Assembly (NCBI RefSeq): GCF_014695585.1
Contig: NZ_JACJON010000019.1
Location: 1 to 50,830, forward strand
DNA length: 50,830 nt
From: Microcoleus sp. FACHB-831
Lineage (GTDB): Bacteria > Cyanobacteriota > Cyanobacteriia > Cyanobacteriales > FACHB-T130
Reading direction: 5' to 3'
The notes beneath the pieces are model-generated. The model was not told the origin of the DNA. It searched no databases and saw only the letters and a list, made by a program, of their open reading frames with translations. The translations under genes were made by a program, and so were the position numbers. Each line of letters opens with the position of its first letter. Position 1 is the first letter of the stretch. Shown piece by piece: positions 16,597 to 25,386 of the stretch.

Positions 16597-17529
16597 ATGG
16601 CGCAGTATTTGATGAGCAAAGATTTTGGGATAGCAGGTTTAAACTTGCCCCATGTCTCAGAAGAAGACAAACTCCGCCGCGTGCTTTCCTCCGCTTTAAA
16701 AAGCAGGTTGGGCAACCAAATAGAGTTTTCAAATAACAGCAAAAATCCATATTGGAATGCTGCTCACTTTGGTCTTGATAAAGTAAAGCTTTTCCAGGAT
16801 TCAAGGGTTGAGCAACAAGCAGAAATTTTGCGACTGTGCGGCGAAAACCTTCTAGAAGAAGCCTATTTTGTCGAGAAGTCTGGTGTTGGCTACATGGCAA
16901 AAATGGTTTTGCTAGCAGAGACTACTGAGGAGAGGATGCTTTACGCGCTTTTCAGCTCTGACGAAGTTACCCATCTTGCTCAAATTAGCCAATTTTTGCC
17001 TGAAAAAGAGCCAATAGGAACGGATAATGCTTTCTTGCGCTTCCTGGCAGATTTAGTTGAAACTGATGATAAGACAGTGCTTTTATTTGTGCTTCAGGTA
17101 ATGCTAGAAGGTTGGGGATTGAGTCATTACAGAAACCTTGCTAAGGGTTGTTTAAATCCTGAGTTAAGTAGTATTTTTGAGCAATTCTTGCAAGCGGAGA
17201 GCCAGCACCATGCAGCAGGATATACACTTTTTAATCAAAGGCAAGTTACTAAAGAAAGTCGAGCAACGATCGTAGAAACTTTAGCATTATTTTTGCAGAT
17301 GGTTCAGGTTGGCCCGCAGAGCGTTGTTGCAGCAATAGAGGCGGTTTTGGGTCATTTATCGCGCTCGCAGAAAATCGGGCTGTTCGAGGAACTGGACGCG
17401 GAAACTCATAGCGGAACGAGGCTTAATTTGCTGCGATCGCTAATGCGAGGAGAAAAAGCGGGAACTATAGTTCAAGAATTAGAAGAAAGGGGCGCATTCC
17501 AGCCTTTCCCAGCTCAAAAGTGCGTTTAA
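16597..17529 (+). CDS. Ferritin-like diiron protein 1
   Basis: A 310-residue, mostly helical protein. Carboxylate-histidine spacing fits a four-helix-bundle diiron site: a Glu pair near E88 and E111/E112, E123-xx-H126 (EVTH), then E171 (EGWG) and E201-xx-H204 (ESQH). Such sites activate oxygen in hydroxylases, N-oxygenases, decarbonylases and desaturases; which applies here cannot be told. Spacing to Rieske 2 is 3 bases and to the second diiron gene about 40, so the three are almost certainly co-transcribed. The start at 16597 matches this tight packing. It could alternatively be a pathway-specific iron-handling ferritin relative, but the cluster context favours an oxygenase. Confidence 0.75.
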   Translation: MAQYLMSKDFGIAGLNLPHVSEEDKLRRVLSSALKSRLGNQIEFSNNSKNPYWNAAHFGLDKVKLFQDSRVEQQAEILRLCGENLLEEAYFVEKSGVGYMAKMVLLAETTEERMLYALFSSDEVTHLAQISQFLPEKEPIGTDNAFLRFLADLVETDDKTVLLFVLQVMLEGWGLSHYRNLAKGCLNPELSSIFEQFLQAESQHHAAGYTLFNQRQVTKESRATIVETLALFLQMVQVGPQSVVAAIEAVLGHLSRSQKIGLFEELDAETHSGTRLNLLRSLMRGEKAGTIVQELEERGAFQPFPAQKCV

Positions 17530-17569
17530 AATATGTGGCTCATAGTTGAAATTATTCGCAATTAGCAAA

Positions 17570-18811
17570 ATGAACGAGAAAAGCAACACACTTTTAGAAA
17601 ATCAGAAAGTTTATCGCAAGCTTCAGATCAACCACACGCGCAACAAGCAGCAGGATCATACTCAATTGCTGGATGAAGCGGCGGCGTCTTTCCGATATGA
17701 AGATTGTAAGGACGAATATTGGAATCCAGAAGAATTTTCTTTATTCTATGGAACTCCTTTATGGGAGCAGGCTAGTCCAAGCCAGAAAGTAGTATTAAAC
17801 CAGCTATATTGGGTAGCTTACTACTCGCAAATCGTCTCCGCAGAGATTGCCACAATCTACTTTAATCAAACTAGCGCCGCCGGACTTTATGCCCAAGAAG
17901 ACTTTCGTTTAGTCTGCGATACTCTAGACTTAGAATCTGCTCAGGAACGCGCACACATCAGCGCTTTTAGAACAGTCTCTACTCAGGTAGAATCAGCCTT
18001 GTTTGGCAAGCGTGTATTCAGCTATCCTATGCGCGGGCCGTTTGCAGAAACAATGATTTTTGCTGACACCAACGCTTTGAAGACGTGGTGGAAAAAAGTC
18101 CAGCTTCAGTGCTTTGGAATGCTATCAGCCGGAAACACATTCTTAGCTTGCCAATATTTTACGGTGCGGGGAGTGCGGACTCTAAACGGAAAGTTAGTTC
18201 AGCACAAACTGAGCAATTACTACCAGAAACATCCAGACCAGGAAAACGCGCCTATACCAGCAAAAATTTCTTTTTATCACTTCATGGATGAGAGCTTTCA
18301 CTTTAACAGCTCTACGATTCTTTCCCATGATGTGGTTAAGTGTCTCAAGCCGCCGACACCTTTTGAGAAGTTAGTAGCTAACTTGGGTTTACGCGGTTGT
18401 CAGAGAGATCATTATCACTTTTCCGCTGCTATAAACGGCATATTTTGGTACGATGCGGCGCTGTATTCTGCGATTTACGAAGTGCTGCGATCGCCAGTTT
18501 TTGGCATGAGCGATCGCGATGCTAAAGAAATGATGCGCCTGTGTTTTACCCAAGAATCTGATGGGCTGCACCGCAGCTATCAAACTCATCAAGAAGCAAT
18601 GGAGTCTTACAAAATTTATCTCGAAAAAGTTGACTACGCTTGGCAGAGTAATAAGGAAATGTCTATTATGGCTGCCAATTCTATCCCTAAGTATCTAGCA
18701 ACTCAAAAAAAGGCTTTCTCCTCTATAGGGAATAGAGAATGGAGGGTAAGAACTGGGGAAAAATCTTCCCAATTCGCAATCCCCAATTCGCAATCCCCGC
18801 TCCCTTTATGA
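17570..18811 (+). CDS. Ferritin-like diiron oxygenase 2 (AurF-like)
   Basis: The ATG at 17570 (MNEKSNTLLENQ) gives 413 residues; a TTG at 17546 would add eight. Helical segments carry AEIATIYF, ESAQERAHISAF (ExxH) and FMDESFHFNS (DExxH). This is the diiron pattern of AurF-type N-oxygenases and related carboxylate-bridged diiron enzymes. Together with the preceding diiron protein it gives the pathway two non-haem oxygen-activating centres besides the Rieske enzymes. The last ~25 residues (after AFSSIG) are low-complexity and encoded by an intergenic-type repeat, so the original stop was probably upstream. Its stop overlaps the ferredoxin start as ATGA, implying translational coupling. Confidence 0.75.
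   Translation: MNEKSNTLLENQKVYRKLQINHTRNKQQDHTQLLDEAAASFRYEDCKDEYWNPEEFSLFYGTPLWEQASPSQKVVLNQLYWVAYYSQIVSAEIATIYFNQTSAAGLYAQEDFRLVCDTLDLESAQERAHISAFRTVSTQVESALFGKRVFSYPMRGPFAETMIFADTNALKTWWKKVQLQCFGMLSAGNTFLACQYFTVRGVRTLNGKLVQHKLSNYYQKHPDQENAPIPAKISFYHFMDESFHFNSSTILSHDVVKCLKPPTPFEKLVANLGLRGCQRDHYHFSAAINGIFWYDAALYSAIYEVLRSPVFGMSDRDAKEMMRLCFTQESDGLHRSYQTHQEAMESYKIYLEKVDYAWQSNKEMSIMAANSIPKYLATQKKAFSSIGNREWRVRTGEKSSQFAIPNSQSPLPL
18768..18798 (+). repeat. Tandem CCCAATTCGCAAT repeat forming a C-terminal tail
   Basis: Two head-to-tail copies of CCCAATTCGCAAT(CC), an interspersed cyanobacterial repeat type normally found between genes, lie inside the 3' end of the diiron oxygenase reading frame. 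They encode the tail FAIPNSQSPLPL and end just before the overlapping ferredoxin start. Confidence 0.7.
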
Positions 18812-19101
18812 ATATGCAAAGCTGCAAAGTTGACTTTCTAGGAACAGATTACCAAACTCTTACGCTGGAGAAACACTCCAATCTTTCTGAGTATTTGACG
18901 GTGCAAAATTCTCCGGTGCTTTTCGGATGTCGCACCGGAATTTGCGGAACTTGTCTTGTAGTTATCGATGGCGATATTCCACCTCCAAGCGAAGAAGAAA
19001 AAGAGCTTTTAGAGACTTTAGCACCAGAAAACTCTAGAGCAAGGTTAGCGTGTCAGCTAGATCTTACAAGCGATATTAAAATTGCTCCTTTTGCAGAGTA
19101 G
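18808..19101 (+). CDS. Plant-type [2Fe-2S] ferredoxin
   Basis: The start at 18808 yields a 97-residue protein. Ligands are C41, C46, C49 and C82 in GCRTGICGTC...RLACQ, the CX4CX2C...C arrangement of photosynthetic-type ferredoxins. It is a soluble one-electron carrier. The ATGA overlap with the preceding diiron gene fixes the start and suggests matched synthesis. Within this cluster it is the only electron carrier, so it probably serves the three Rieske oxygenases and perhaps the diiron enzymes. Reduction would come from photosystem I or a housekeeping ferredoxin-NADP reductase. An upstream in-frame start at 18739 would add residues encoded by repeat DNA and is unlikely. Confidence 0.95.
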   Translation: MNMQSCKVDFLGTDYQTLTLEKHSNLSEYLTVQNSPVLFGCRTGICGTCLVVIDGDIPPPSEEEKELLETLAPENSRARLACQLDLTSDIKIAPFAE

Positions 19102-19202
19102 TTGTATCGGTAAAAAGATACCGTTAAAGTGGCTCAACTTTGGGGTAAAGCGGTATTTTTTAATTCCTAAGTTTCACTAGCGAATTTACTTGGTATTAAC
19201 CA

Positions 19203-20279
19203 TTGAATACACTATCAATTTCTACTCCAGCATCGATAATTAGTAAAAGAGGAACGGTTAAGTTTGAGGACTTTTGGTATGTCGTAGCACTAAGCGAACA
19301 ACTCCAAGGTAATACTGTGTTAGAACGCACAATTCTTGGAGAATGGCTGGCGGTGTTTCGGGGAGATGATGGTAAGCCTGTGGCGTTGCGCGATCGCTGC
19401 ATGCATAGAAACAGCCGTCTCTCTAAAGGTAAAATCTGTCAGGGAAAAATTCAGTGTCCCTATCACGGCTGGGTTTATGACAAAAATGGCAAAGTTGTAG
19501 CTGTCCCCGCTGAGGGAAAAGACTTCAAAGTTCTCGATTCTCGCAGAGCCAAAACATACGATACAAAAGAGCAGGATGGATATGTTTATGTAAGGCTAGC
19601 AAACAACCCAAGCGAACAATTTGAGCCTTTCCCAATGCCTTATTATGGCAAACCTGGCTGGGAGACAGTTCGAGTTATTAACCGCTTCCGAAACAACGTG
19701 ACTAACTGTGCGGAGAACTTCATTGATATCCCCCACACAGCCTCAGTTCACCCAGGTGTATTTCGCAAGCCTCGCCAACAGCAACTCGAAATGGCTGTAG
19801 AGAGACGAAACGGTTCTGTTTTCGTAGAATATCGCAATGAAACTAGCAACCTTGGCTGGTACACGCGCTTTTTAAATCCGAAAGGTTACGAGATTCGGCA
19901 CACGGATAGCTTTCATATGCCGAACATCACAAGCGTCGAGTACGATATGGCTGCAAAAAGGAGATTTTTTATTACCAGCCAATCAATACCCGAAACTGAG
20001 GATTCAACTTTAGTTTATACGGACGTTACTTTCAACTACGGAATTTGGAATAAAATCGCCCGTCCTTTTGTGCGCTGGACGGCTCAACACATTATCAGTC
20101 AGGATGTGGCAATTCTTGGTATCCAGCAAGACGTAATCGATAAATACGGCAATCAGATTGCCAACACGCCAGCCGACACAATTCACGTCTTTGTTGAGTC
20201 TATCCGGAACAAGATTGAAGCTGGAGAAGATCCTAGAACGCTTTCAGATAAATCAGTCGAAGTAACTTTCTGGGTGTAA
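19203..20279 (+). CDS. Rieske [2Fe-2S] oxygenase 3
   Basis: A 358-residue Rieske oxygenase starting at TTG 19203. Cluster ligands are C66-x-H68 (CMHRN) and C85-xx-H88 (CPYHGW). The predicted catalytic iron triad is D175, H178 and H183 within ENFIDIPHTASVH. It differs clearly from the other two: the CPYHGW block and N-terminal FEDFWYVVALSEQL are typical of VanA/SxtT-like aromatic or small-molecule monooxygenases. It follows the ferredoxin by about 100 bases and is followed by the membrane hydroxylase. It probably performs a distinct hydroxylation or demethylation in the same pathway. Rieske family membership is certain; substrate and position are unknown. Confidence 0.9.
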   Translation: MNTLSISTPASIISKRGTVKFEDFWYVVALSEQLQGNTVLERTILGEWLAVFRGDDGKPVALRDRCMHRNSRLSKGKICQGKIQCPYHGWVYDKNGKVVAVPAEGKDFKVLDSRRAKTYDTKEQDGYVYVRLANNPSEQFEPFPMPYYGKPGWETVRVINRFRNNVTNCAENFIDIPHTASVHPGVFRKPRQQQLEMAVERRNGSVFVEYRNETSNLGWYTRFLNPKGYEIRHTDSFHMPNITSVEYDMAAKRRFFITSQSIPETEDSTLVYTDVTFNYGIWNKIARPFVRWTAQHIISQDVAILGIQQDVIDKYGNQIANTPADTIHVFVESIRNKIEAGEDPRTLSDKSVEVTFWV

Positions 20280-20363
20280 TAGGGTTTTGGATTAGCAACT
20301 ATTAGATAGTAAAAAATTATTTCAGCAACCAAGCTACTTTTCCCCAAAGGGGTGTAATTAACT

Positions 20364-21095
20364 ATGGGCGTTTTCGCTGCATTCGTAGTTTTGATGGCGC
20401 TGACGGCTTCCAATGAGCGCAGGTTATCCGCTCTCCGAGGAAGAAGCTACGAGGATTGGGTTTTGGATTGTATTGGCCTATTTTTTCAGGGAATTGTTAT
20501 CCCAATACTTCAAATTACAGCGGTCTATCAGTTATACCGCTATCTCTTACCCAGCTTTAGCGGATGTTTGTCCGTTCACCCTATAGCAGCCGTTTTTCTC
20601 AGCTTCGTTTTTGTAGATTACGTTTACTATTGGAACCATCGCTTGCTTCACAGTCGGTGGTTTTGGCCTGTCCATATGGTTCATCATACCAGTACAGAAA
20701 TGAACGTACTTTCTACCTCTAGGAATACTTTGTGGACAAGCTTCCTAATCGTCTACTTGTGGGTTCATGCTCTGTTTATTTATCTACTACAAGAGCCAAC
20801 TTGGTACATTGCAGGTGTAAGCCTAACTTGCGCTTTAGACTTGTGGCGTCACAGCGCGATCGCCCCGAAGCCAAAATCATTACTTTATCGCTTGCTATCG
20901 GTCTTGCTAATCTTACCCCAAGATCATGCATGGCATCATGCTACTGCAAGCGATCGCGCTAACTATGGAGCAAATTTTAAGTTTTGGGATAAGCTTCACG
21001 GAACTTATTATCACTGCGAAAATCCACCTGATTCTTTAGGAGTTAAAACAGACCTCACCTTAATAGAAAAGTTAGTCTGGCCCTTGGGATTTTAG
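20364..21095 (+). CDS. Membrane fatty acid hydroxylase/sterol desaturase family protein
   Basis: A 243-residue integral membrane diiron enzyme with four to five hydrophobic segments. The eight-histidine signature is visible: H92-xxx-H96 (NHRLLH), H104-xx-H107-H108 (HMVHH), an isolated H163 (WRH), and H188-xx-H191-H192 (HAWHH). Members hydroxylate or desaturate lipids, carotenoids or other hydrophobic molecules at the membrane. It has no N-terminal targeting extension, as normal for cyanobacteria. The position between Rieske 3 and the beta-helix protein suggests a pathway intermediate that is membrane-associated or carries an acyl chain. An RRGxxYEDW-like cytoplasmic segment (about 20-32) precedes the first catalytic box. 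Confidence 0.85.
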   Translation: MGVFAAFVVLMALTASNERRLSALRGRSYEDWVLDCIGLFFQGIVIPILQITAVYQLYRYLLPSFSGCLSVHPIAAVFLSFVFVDYVYYWNHRLLHSRWFWPVHMVHHTSTEMNVLSTSRNTLWTSFLIVYLWVHALFIYLLQEPTWYIAGVSLTCALDLWRHSAIAPKPKSLLYRLLSVLLILPQDHAWHHATASDRANYGANFKFWDKLHGTYYHCENPPDSLGVKTDLTLIEKLVWPLGF

Positions 21096-21121
21096 ATTTT
21101 ATATTGAGGATATAAAAAGCA

Positions 21122-21808
21122 GTGAACGAAGAAATAATAGACGCAGCCCCAACAACGCCAATAGACAAAGCTGAAGAGTCAAAGGCTAATCCCATAACTT
21201 TTTTAAGCATTATCCTTTCCTGCTTTCCCGCCTTAGTTATTTTGATGGCGATCGCGTCATTTTTATGGATTTGTTTTTCCCCAGGAATCTTCAGCGTTTT
21301 GGCGTTTTTATCTACCATTTATATATTTCCCTTACTTGTATATCGAGTCCATAATGCTGTTTATCCACTAAAAGAAGGGGTTAGCTATTTAGGCGGAAAA
21401 GGCTATTCGCCTTGGTGGGGAAGCCACCAAATTCAAGTTATATATATAGCGTTCCCTACACTAGAAGTATTGCTTCGCCTTATCCCCGGAGCTTTTTCAT
21501 TGTGGCTGAGACTTTGGGGATCTAAAGTTGGTAAAAACGTCTACTGGACGCCGCAGTTTGAAATTGCCGATCGCGGTTTAATCGAAATAGGCGATCGCGT
21601 GGTTTTCGGGCACGGAGTCGGTATTTATCCGCACATTATAAAACCCAGAAAAGAAAACTTAATGCTGTATGTAAAGAAAGTAAAAATCGGCAGTAACGTC
21701 TTCTTAGGAGCATGGAACCACATTGGCCCCGGAGTCTCAATTGAAGAGGGAACATACCTTCCTGTCTTCACCCACATCTATCCCAATAAAAAATTTTCTC
21801 AAACTTAG
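21122..21808 (+). CDS. Membrane-anchored left-handed beta-helix (hexapeptide) protein
   Basis: A 228-residue protein starting at GTG 21122. Residues about 25-75 hold two hydrophobic segments. After an amphipathic linker come hexapeptide-type turns: VGKNVYWTPQFEIADRGLIE, IGDRVVFGHGVGIYPH, VKIGSNVFLGAWNHIGPGVS and IEEGTYLPVFTH. This is a short left-handed beta-helix as in acyl- or acetyltransferases. It is shorter than standalone hexapeptide transferases and similar to the C-terminal domains of large NRPS-like transport/acyltransfer proteins. It might transfer an acyl group onto the pathway product at the membrane. The catalytic His cannot be assigned with confidence (candidates lie in FGHG and AWNH). 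Confidence 0.7.
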   Translation: MNEEIIDAAPTTPIDKAEESKANPITFLSIILSCFPALVILMAIASFLWICFSPGIFSVLAFLSTIYIFPLLVYRVHNAVYPLKEGVSYLGGKGYSPWWGSHQIQVIYIAFPTLEVLLRLIPGAFSLWLRLWGSKVGKNVYWTPQFEIADRGLIEIGDRVVFGHGVGIYPHIIKPRKENLMLYVKKVKIGSNVFLGAWNHIGPGVSIEEGTYLPVFTHIYPNKKFSQT

Positions 21809-21837
21809 TAAATTATCAATCCAAAATCTAAAATACT

Positions 21838-23391
21838 ATGATGTCTCCTCTTGTAAAAATATTCGGCAACCTTCTTGCACCTTATGTCTGGAAATTCCAT
21901 AACGCACTGCAAAATCCGCAAGCAGCGCAGCAATCTGTTCAGCAAGAAATTTTTAGTCATCTCGCCGCTAGTGAGTACGGCAAATCTTTAAATATCAGGT
22001 CGTTCGCCGATTGGAATCGCATCCCCATTGTTGACTACGACGACATGAAAGAATGGCTCGATAAACAGCAAAAAAGTAATGCTTCCATCCTCACTCCAGA
22101 ACCAATTCTGTTATACGAGAAAACCTCTGGTAGTCGCGGGCCAGCTAAGTTAATTCCGTATACTAAATCTCTTAAAAATAGCTTTAACCAGATGTTCTGC
22201 ATTTGGGCGCACGATTTGATTATGCATGGCCCAAGTTTCTCGACGGGCAAAATATACTTTTGCATCTCCCCCCAGCTTGACAACTCTCCTAAAAATGAGC
22301 AAGGAATTACCGTAGGAATGAGAGATGACTCAGAATATCTCGATGGCTGGTTGAGGTCGTTTCTGAGTCCGTTTCTAGTTGCTCCGGCGGGATTGCATCG
22401 CCTTAAAAATGCTGAAGAATTTAAGGAAAAACTTTCACAAGCTCTCCTAATAGAAGAAAATCTGGAAGTTATCTCGATCTGGAGTCCGAGTTTCTTAAAA
22501 GTTATCCTCGACTACATCCAAACTAACCGAATGCGGCTGCGTGAAAAACTTAAAAATAAAATATCAGCTAAACGTTATAGGCTGCTATTAGAGCCAAACA
22601 TCGAGTGGATGCAAATTTGGCCAGAACTAAAATTAATCTCCTGCTGGGATAGCGCCAACGCTGCGGATGGTGCGGGTTTTCTGCGATCGCTCTTTCCCCA
22701 TGTCCTCATCCAAGGAAAAGGACTCCTCGCTACTGAAGCGCCAATGACGATTCCTTTAATTGAAGCGAAGGGATGCGTTCCCCTAGTTGATGAAGTGTTC
22801 TTTGAATTTGAGGATAATGAGGGCAAAATACACCGCCTCCACGAGATTAAACCGGGAAATATTTATGAGATTATTATTTCTCAAAAGGGAGGTTTATACC
22901 GTTACCGCATGGGCGATCGCGTGCGCGTCAGCCATTTCTACAAAGCTACGCCTTGTCTGGAGTTTATCGGAAGAACTCAAGAAACTAGCGATCTTGTCGG
23001 CGAGAAGCTTTATTCTGATTTCGTGCGCGATGTTATTGAAGATTTAGCGCTAGAAGGGACTTTTTTTAAAAGCTTGGTTCCCGCAACTAAACCGAAAGAA
23101 CATTACATCCTTTTGCTCGATAGTGCGAAGGAATCTCCCGATGCGATCGCTCAACGCTTAGACAATGCTTTAATGCGATCGCACCACTATCGCCATGCTA
23201 GACTATTAGGCCAATTGTCCCCGGCGCGGGTGCTGGTGTCGCCGCAAATACCTGAGATTGCGATCGCCTACAAAACGCAATCTGGAATGAAGTGGGGAGA
23301 CATGAAACACCCAATTCTTATCACCAAACCGCTTACAGAAGAACTCCTCAACAAACTAGAGAAAGTCTCCCAAGAGAAATCTATTTGTTGA
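21838..23391 (+). CDS. GH3-family acyl-amide synthetase (acyl-adenylate forming)
   Basis: A 517-residue member of the GH3 auxin-responsive promoter family, which belongs to the ANL adenylating superfamily. The ATP P-loop is YEKTSGSRGPAKLIPYT (about 93-109); the acyl-adenylate region includes GLLATEAPMTIPL; the nucleotide-ribose motif is YRYRMGDRVRV (about 353). Plant relatives join amino acids to auxin, jasmonate or salicylate; bacterial members form amides or esters in natural products. At the end of this operon it is the best candidate for the bond-forming step of the pathway, attaching an amine or amino acid to an acid made by the oxygenases. It is 29 bases from the beta-helix gene. The acid and amine partners are unknown. 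Confidence 0.85.
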   Translation: MMSPLVKIFGNLLAPYVWKFHNALQNPQAAQQSVQQEIFSHLAASEYGKSLNIRSFADWNRIPIVDYDDMKEWLDKQQKSNASILTPEPILLYEKTSGSRGPAKLIPYTKSLKNSFNQMFCIWAHDLIMHGPSFSTGKIYFCISPQLDNSPKNEQGITVGMRDDSEYLDGWLRSFLSPFLVAPAGLHRLKNAEEFKEKLSQALLIEENLEVISIWSPSFLKVILDYIQTNRMRLREKLKNKISAKRYRLLLEPNIEWMQIWPELKLISCWDSANAADGAGFLRSLFPHVLIQGKGLLATEAPMTIPLIEAKGCVPLVDEVFFEFEDNEGKIHRLHEIKPGNIYEIIISQKGGLYRYRMGDRVRVSHFYKATPCLEFIGRTQETSDLVGEKLYSDFVRDVIEDLALEGTFFKSLVPATKPKEHYILLLDSAKESPDAIAQRLDNALMRSHHYRHARLLGQLSPARVLVSPQIPEIAIAYKTQSGMKWGDMKHPILITKPLTEELLNKLEKVSQEKSIC

Positions 23392-23400
23392 TAACATAGC

Positions 23401-23425
23401 AGAGACGCTGATTTATCGCGTCTCT
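23401..23425. repeat. AGAGACGC...GCGTCTCT hairpin
   Basis: Eight-base perfect arms around TGATTTATC, shortly after the GH3 stop. It is a common cyanobacterial interspersed hairpin and could act as the operon's weak terminator or as a 3'-end stabiliser; there is no long T-run. Confidence 0.5.
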
Positions 23426-23522
23426 ACAACTAACATTAATCTTTTGTTTATAAACATTTGGATTTGGTAAACTACCTACTGGCATGGATGTTTAAATCCA
23501 AAATCTAAAATGGTATAAGCCA

Positions 23523-23912
23523 ATGCAACCTAATGTAGTATTTGGAAATGCACCTCTTGAAGGTGCAAATCGTGGTGGTTGGTTCATGGGGCACTTTATC
23601 ACCCCTAGCGATGACCCTCGTTCGCTCTCAAACCTAGAAGTAAAATGGGGCGTCCACAAAGCAGGAGAAGGTAGAACCCAGTGGGCAACAAACGTCGAAG
23701 CAACTACACTTTCAATACTCGTTAAAGGGCGATTTCGATTGCAATTTCCAGAGCAAGAAATCGTATTATCTAGTGAAGGCGACTACGTTCTTTGGTTGCC
23801 TGGAGTGCCCCATTATTGGAGTGCTGAGGAAGATTCTACCATTCTCACTGTTAGATGGCCCTCGAAGTCAGGAGATAGCGTAGCAACTCCCACTCAGGGC
23901 GAGCAAAGTTAG
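23523..23912 (+). CDS. Small cupin-fold protein
   Basis: A 129-residue protein whose core (TTLSILVKGRFRLQF, then EGDYVLWLPGVPHYW) matches the second half of a cupin barrel. This includes the PGVPH segment, which in cupins supplies a metal-binding His. The first cupin histidines are not obvious, so metal binding is uncertain. Similar small cyanobacterial proteins are sometimes mislabelled as signal peptidase. It is the last plus-strand gene of the region, 131 bases after GH3, and converges directly on galK with no gap between stop codons. It may belong to the pathway (isomerase, sensor or binding role) or be independent. Confidence 0.7.
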   Translation: MQPNVVFGNAPLEGANRGGWFMGHFITPSDDPRSLSNLEVKWGVHKAGEGRTQWATNVEATTLSILVKGRFRLQFPEQEIVLSSEGDYVLWLPGVPHYWSAEEDSTILTVRWPSKSGDSVATPTQGEQS

Positions 23913-24983
23913 CTAACTTGCGTCTGGAACCAATATGGTTCCGCTGTAACCTGCACTGTTGTAGCGTGCAAGTACGTCAGCGGCGATCGCTTTCGCCTTC
24001 CCCGCCTCAACCAAAGCCACGCACGCACCCCCAAAACCAGCACCAGTAAGCCTTGCACCAAAAACTCCCGGCGTTTCTTGCAACATCGCCACGAGGGTAT
24101 CCAGTCCTAGAACGGAAACTTCGTAATCGTCGCGCAAGCTGGCGTGAGAAGCGTTCATCAATTCCCCAAACCGCTGTGCTGACACTCCTTGCAGAACCTC
24201 CAGCACCCGGTTATCCTCGGTGACGACGTGACGAGCGCGACGCCGCTGGGGTTCGGGTAAATTTTCCACTGCTTGAGGATCTGTGATATCTCTGAGGGCT
24301 TTAACCCCCAGCAATCGCGCCGCTTCTTCGCACTCAGCGCGACGCTGGTTGTATCCGCTAGTCGCCAACGTGCGCGGTATGCCACTATCGATCACCAAAA
24401 CTTCTGCACCAGCAGGGAAAGGGATAACTTGGCGTTCGAGCGATCGCGTGTCTAAAAACAGCATAGAATCCGTGTCAGCCAAGCTCGAAGCCATCTGATC
24501 CATAATGCCGCAGTTGACGCCAGCATATTGAATTTCCGCCTGTTGTGCTAGTTCGGCGATGCGGACATCATCGAGATCGAGATTGAGGAGCGATCGCACT
24601 CCCCTGAGCGTTGCAACTTCCAAAGCCGCACTGCTAGACAAACCCGAACCCATCGGTACCGACGAACTTACGTGCAGATTCAGCGGCGGTATTGCTTTTC
24701 CTTCCTGCTGCAAAAGCCTGATACACCCCAATATATAGCTGGCGAATCCTGGCGGAGTGTGTTCGTTGTCTGAAATGCTTACCCGTTCGTCGAGTTCTTG
24801 CGAATAGAAGTGGTGCTGTCCATCCTTGCTGAAACCCAAATTTACCGTTGTCCGTTGTGGAATCGCTGTTGGTAACACGAATCCATCATTGTAGTCGGTG
24901 TGTTCGCCTAGCAAATTCACCCGTCCTGGTGCGCTGGCTTGCGTTTCAGGTGTTTTACCAAATATCTGCTGGAAGTCCATCAT
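23913..24983 (-). CDS. galK: Galactokinase
   Basis: A 356-residue GHMP kinase. The galactokinase signature [19 protein letters not shown] is at about residues 20-38, the ATP loop is [13 protein letters not shown] (about 109-121), and the C-terminal GHMP motif is [13 protein letters not shown] (about 315-327). It phosphorylates alpha-D-galactose at C1 in the cytoplasm, the first Leloir step. galT (30042-31123 region) is on the same strand 5 kb away, so the pathway genes are near each other but not in one operon. Two consecutive Met codons make the start uncertain by one residue. No galE is seen in the window. Confidence 0.95.
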   Translation of the reverse strand: MMDFQQIFGKTPETQASAPGRVNLLGEHTDYNDGFVLPTAIPQRTTVNLGFSKDGQHHFYSQELDERVSISDNEHTPPGFASYILGCIRLLQQEGKAIPPLNLHVSSSVPMGSGLSSSAALEVATLRGVRSLLNLDLDDVRIAELAQQAEIQYAGVNCGIMDQMASSLADTDSMLFLDTRSLERQVIPFPAGAEVLVIDSGIPRTLATSGYNQRRAECEEAARLLGVKALRDITDPQAVENLPEPQRRRARHVVTEDNRVLEVLQGVSAQRFGELMNASHASLRDDYEVSVLGLDTLVAMLQETPGVFGARLTGAGFGGACVALVEAGKAKAIAADVLARYNSAGYSGTILVPDAS

Positions 24984-25386
24984 AATTTATTACGAGCTAG
25001 CGTTACATTGACATTTTTTCGTATTTTATTAACGAAAAAGTTTTAAAATTAATTTGTTTGTGGCTGGCTATCCCTAACTGAATTAACTATGATAGTTATA
25101 TAAAATTATAGGCTTGATTAACATCATATTATGCATCATTTTGTTAACCTTGCCCTCAACCAGCCATAGTTATTCTTTCAATATTTAATCTATTTCCACA
25201 CCTTTAACTATTTAAAAATAACTATTGTATTGTTTATCACAGCACTGCTTAACGATACATCCTACCGGAGATAGACCTAAAAATAAGCTTGATTAGCTCG
25301 TAGAAAGAGCAAATAATAAGTAGAGCTTCTATAAAATAAATGGCACAATCGGAAAGCTTTTAAGGAAACAAAGAGGGCTAGTAACT
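24984..25386. other. 403-base AT-rich intergenic region
   Basis: Divergent spacer between galK and a small plus-strand gene, so both promoters should lie here. A 15-base palindrome, TAACTAT-G-ATAGTTA, spans 25084-25098 and is a possible operator. Otherwise the region is AT-rich with no supported ORF or RNA gene. Confidence 0.4.

Noticed and set aside
18808-21095. Resemblance of ferredoxin, Rieske and sterol-desaturase-like genes to the saxitoxin set (SxtW, SxtT/H, SxtD)
   Set aside because: No SxtA, amidinotransferase or carbamoyltransferase-like gene is present, and the GH3 and diiron genes have no counterpart there; the enzyme families are simply shared.
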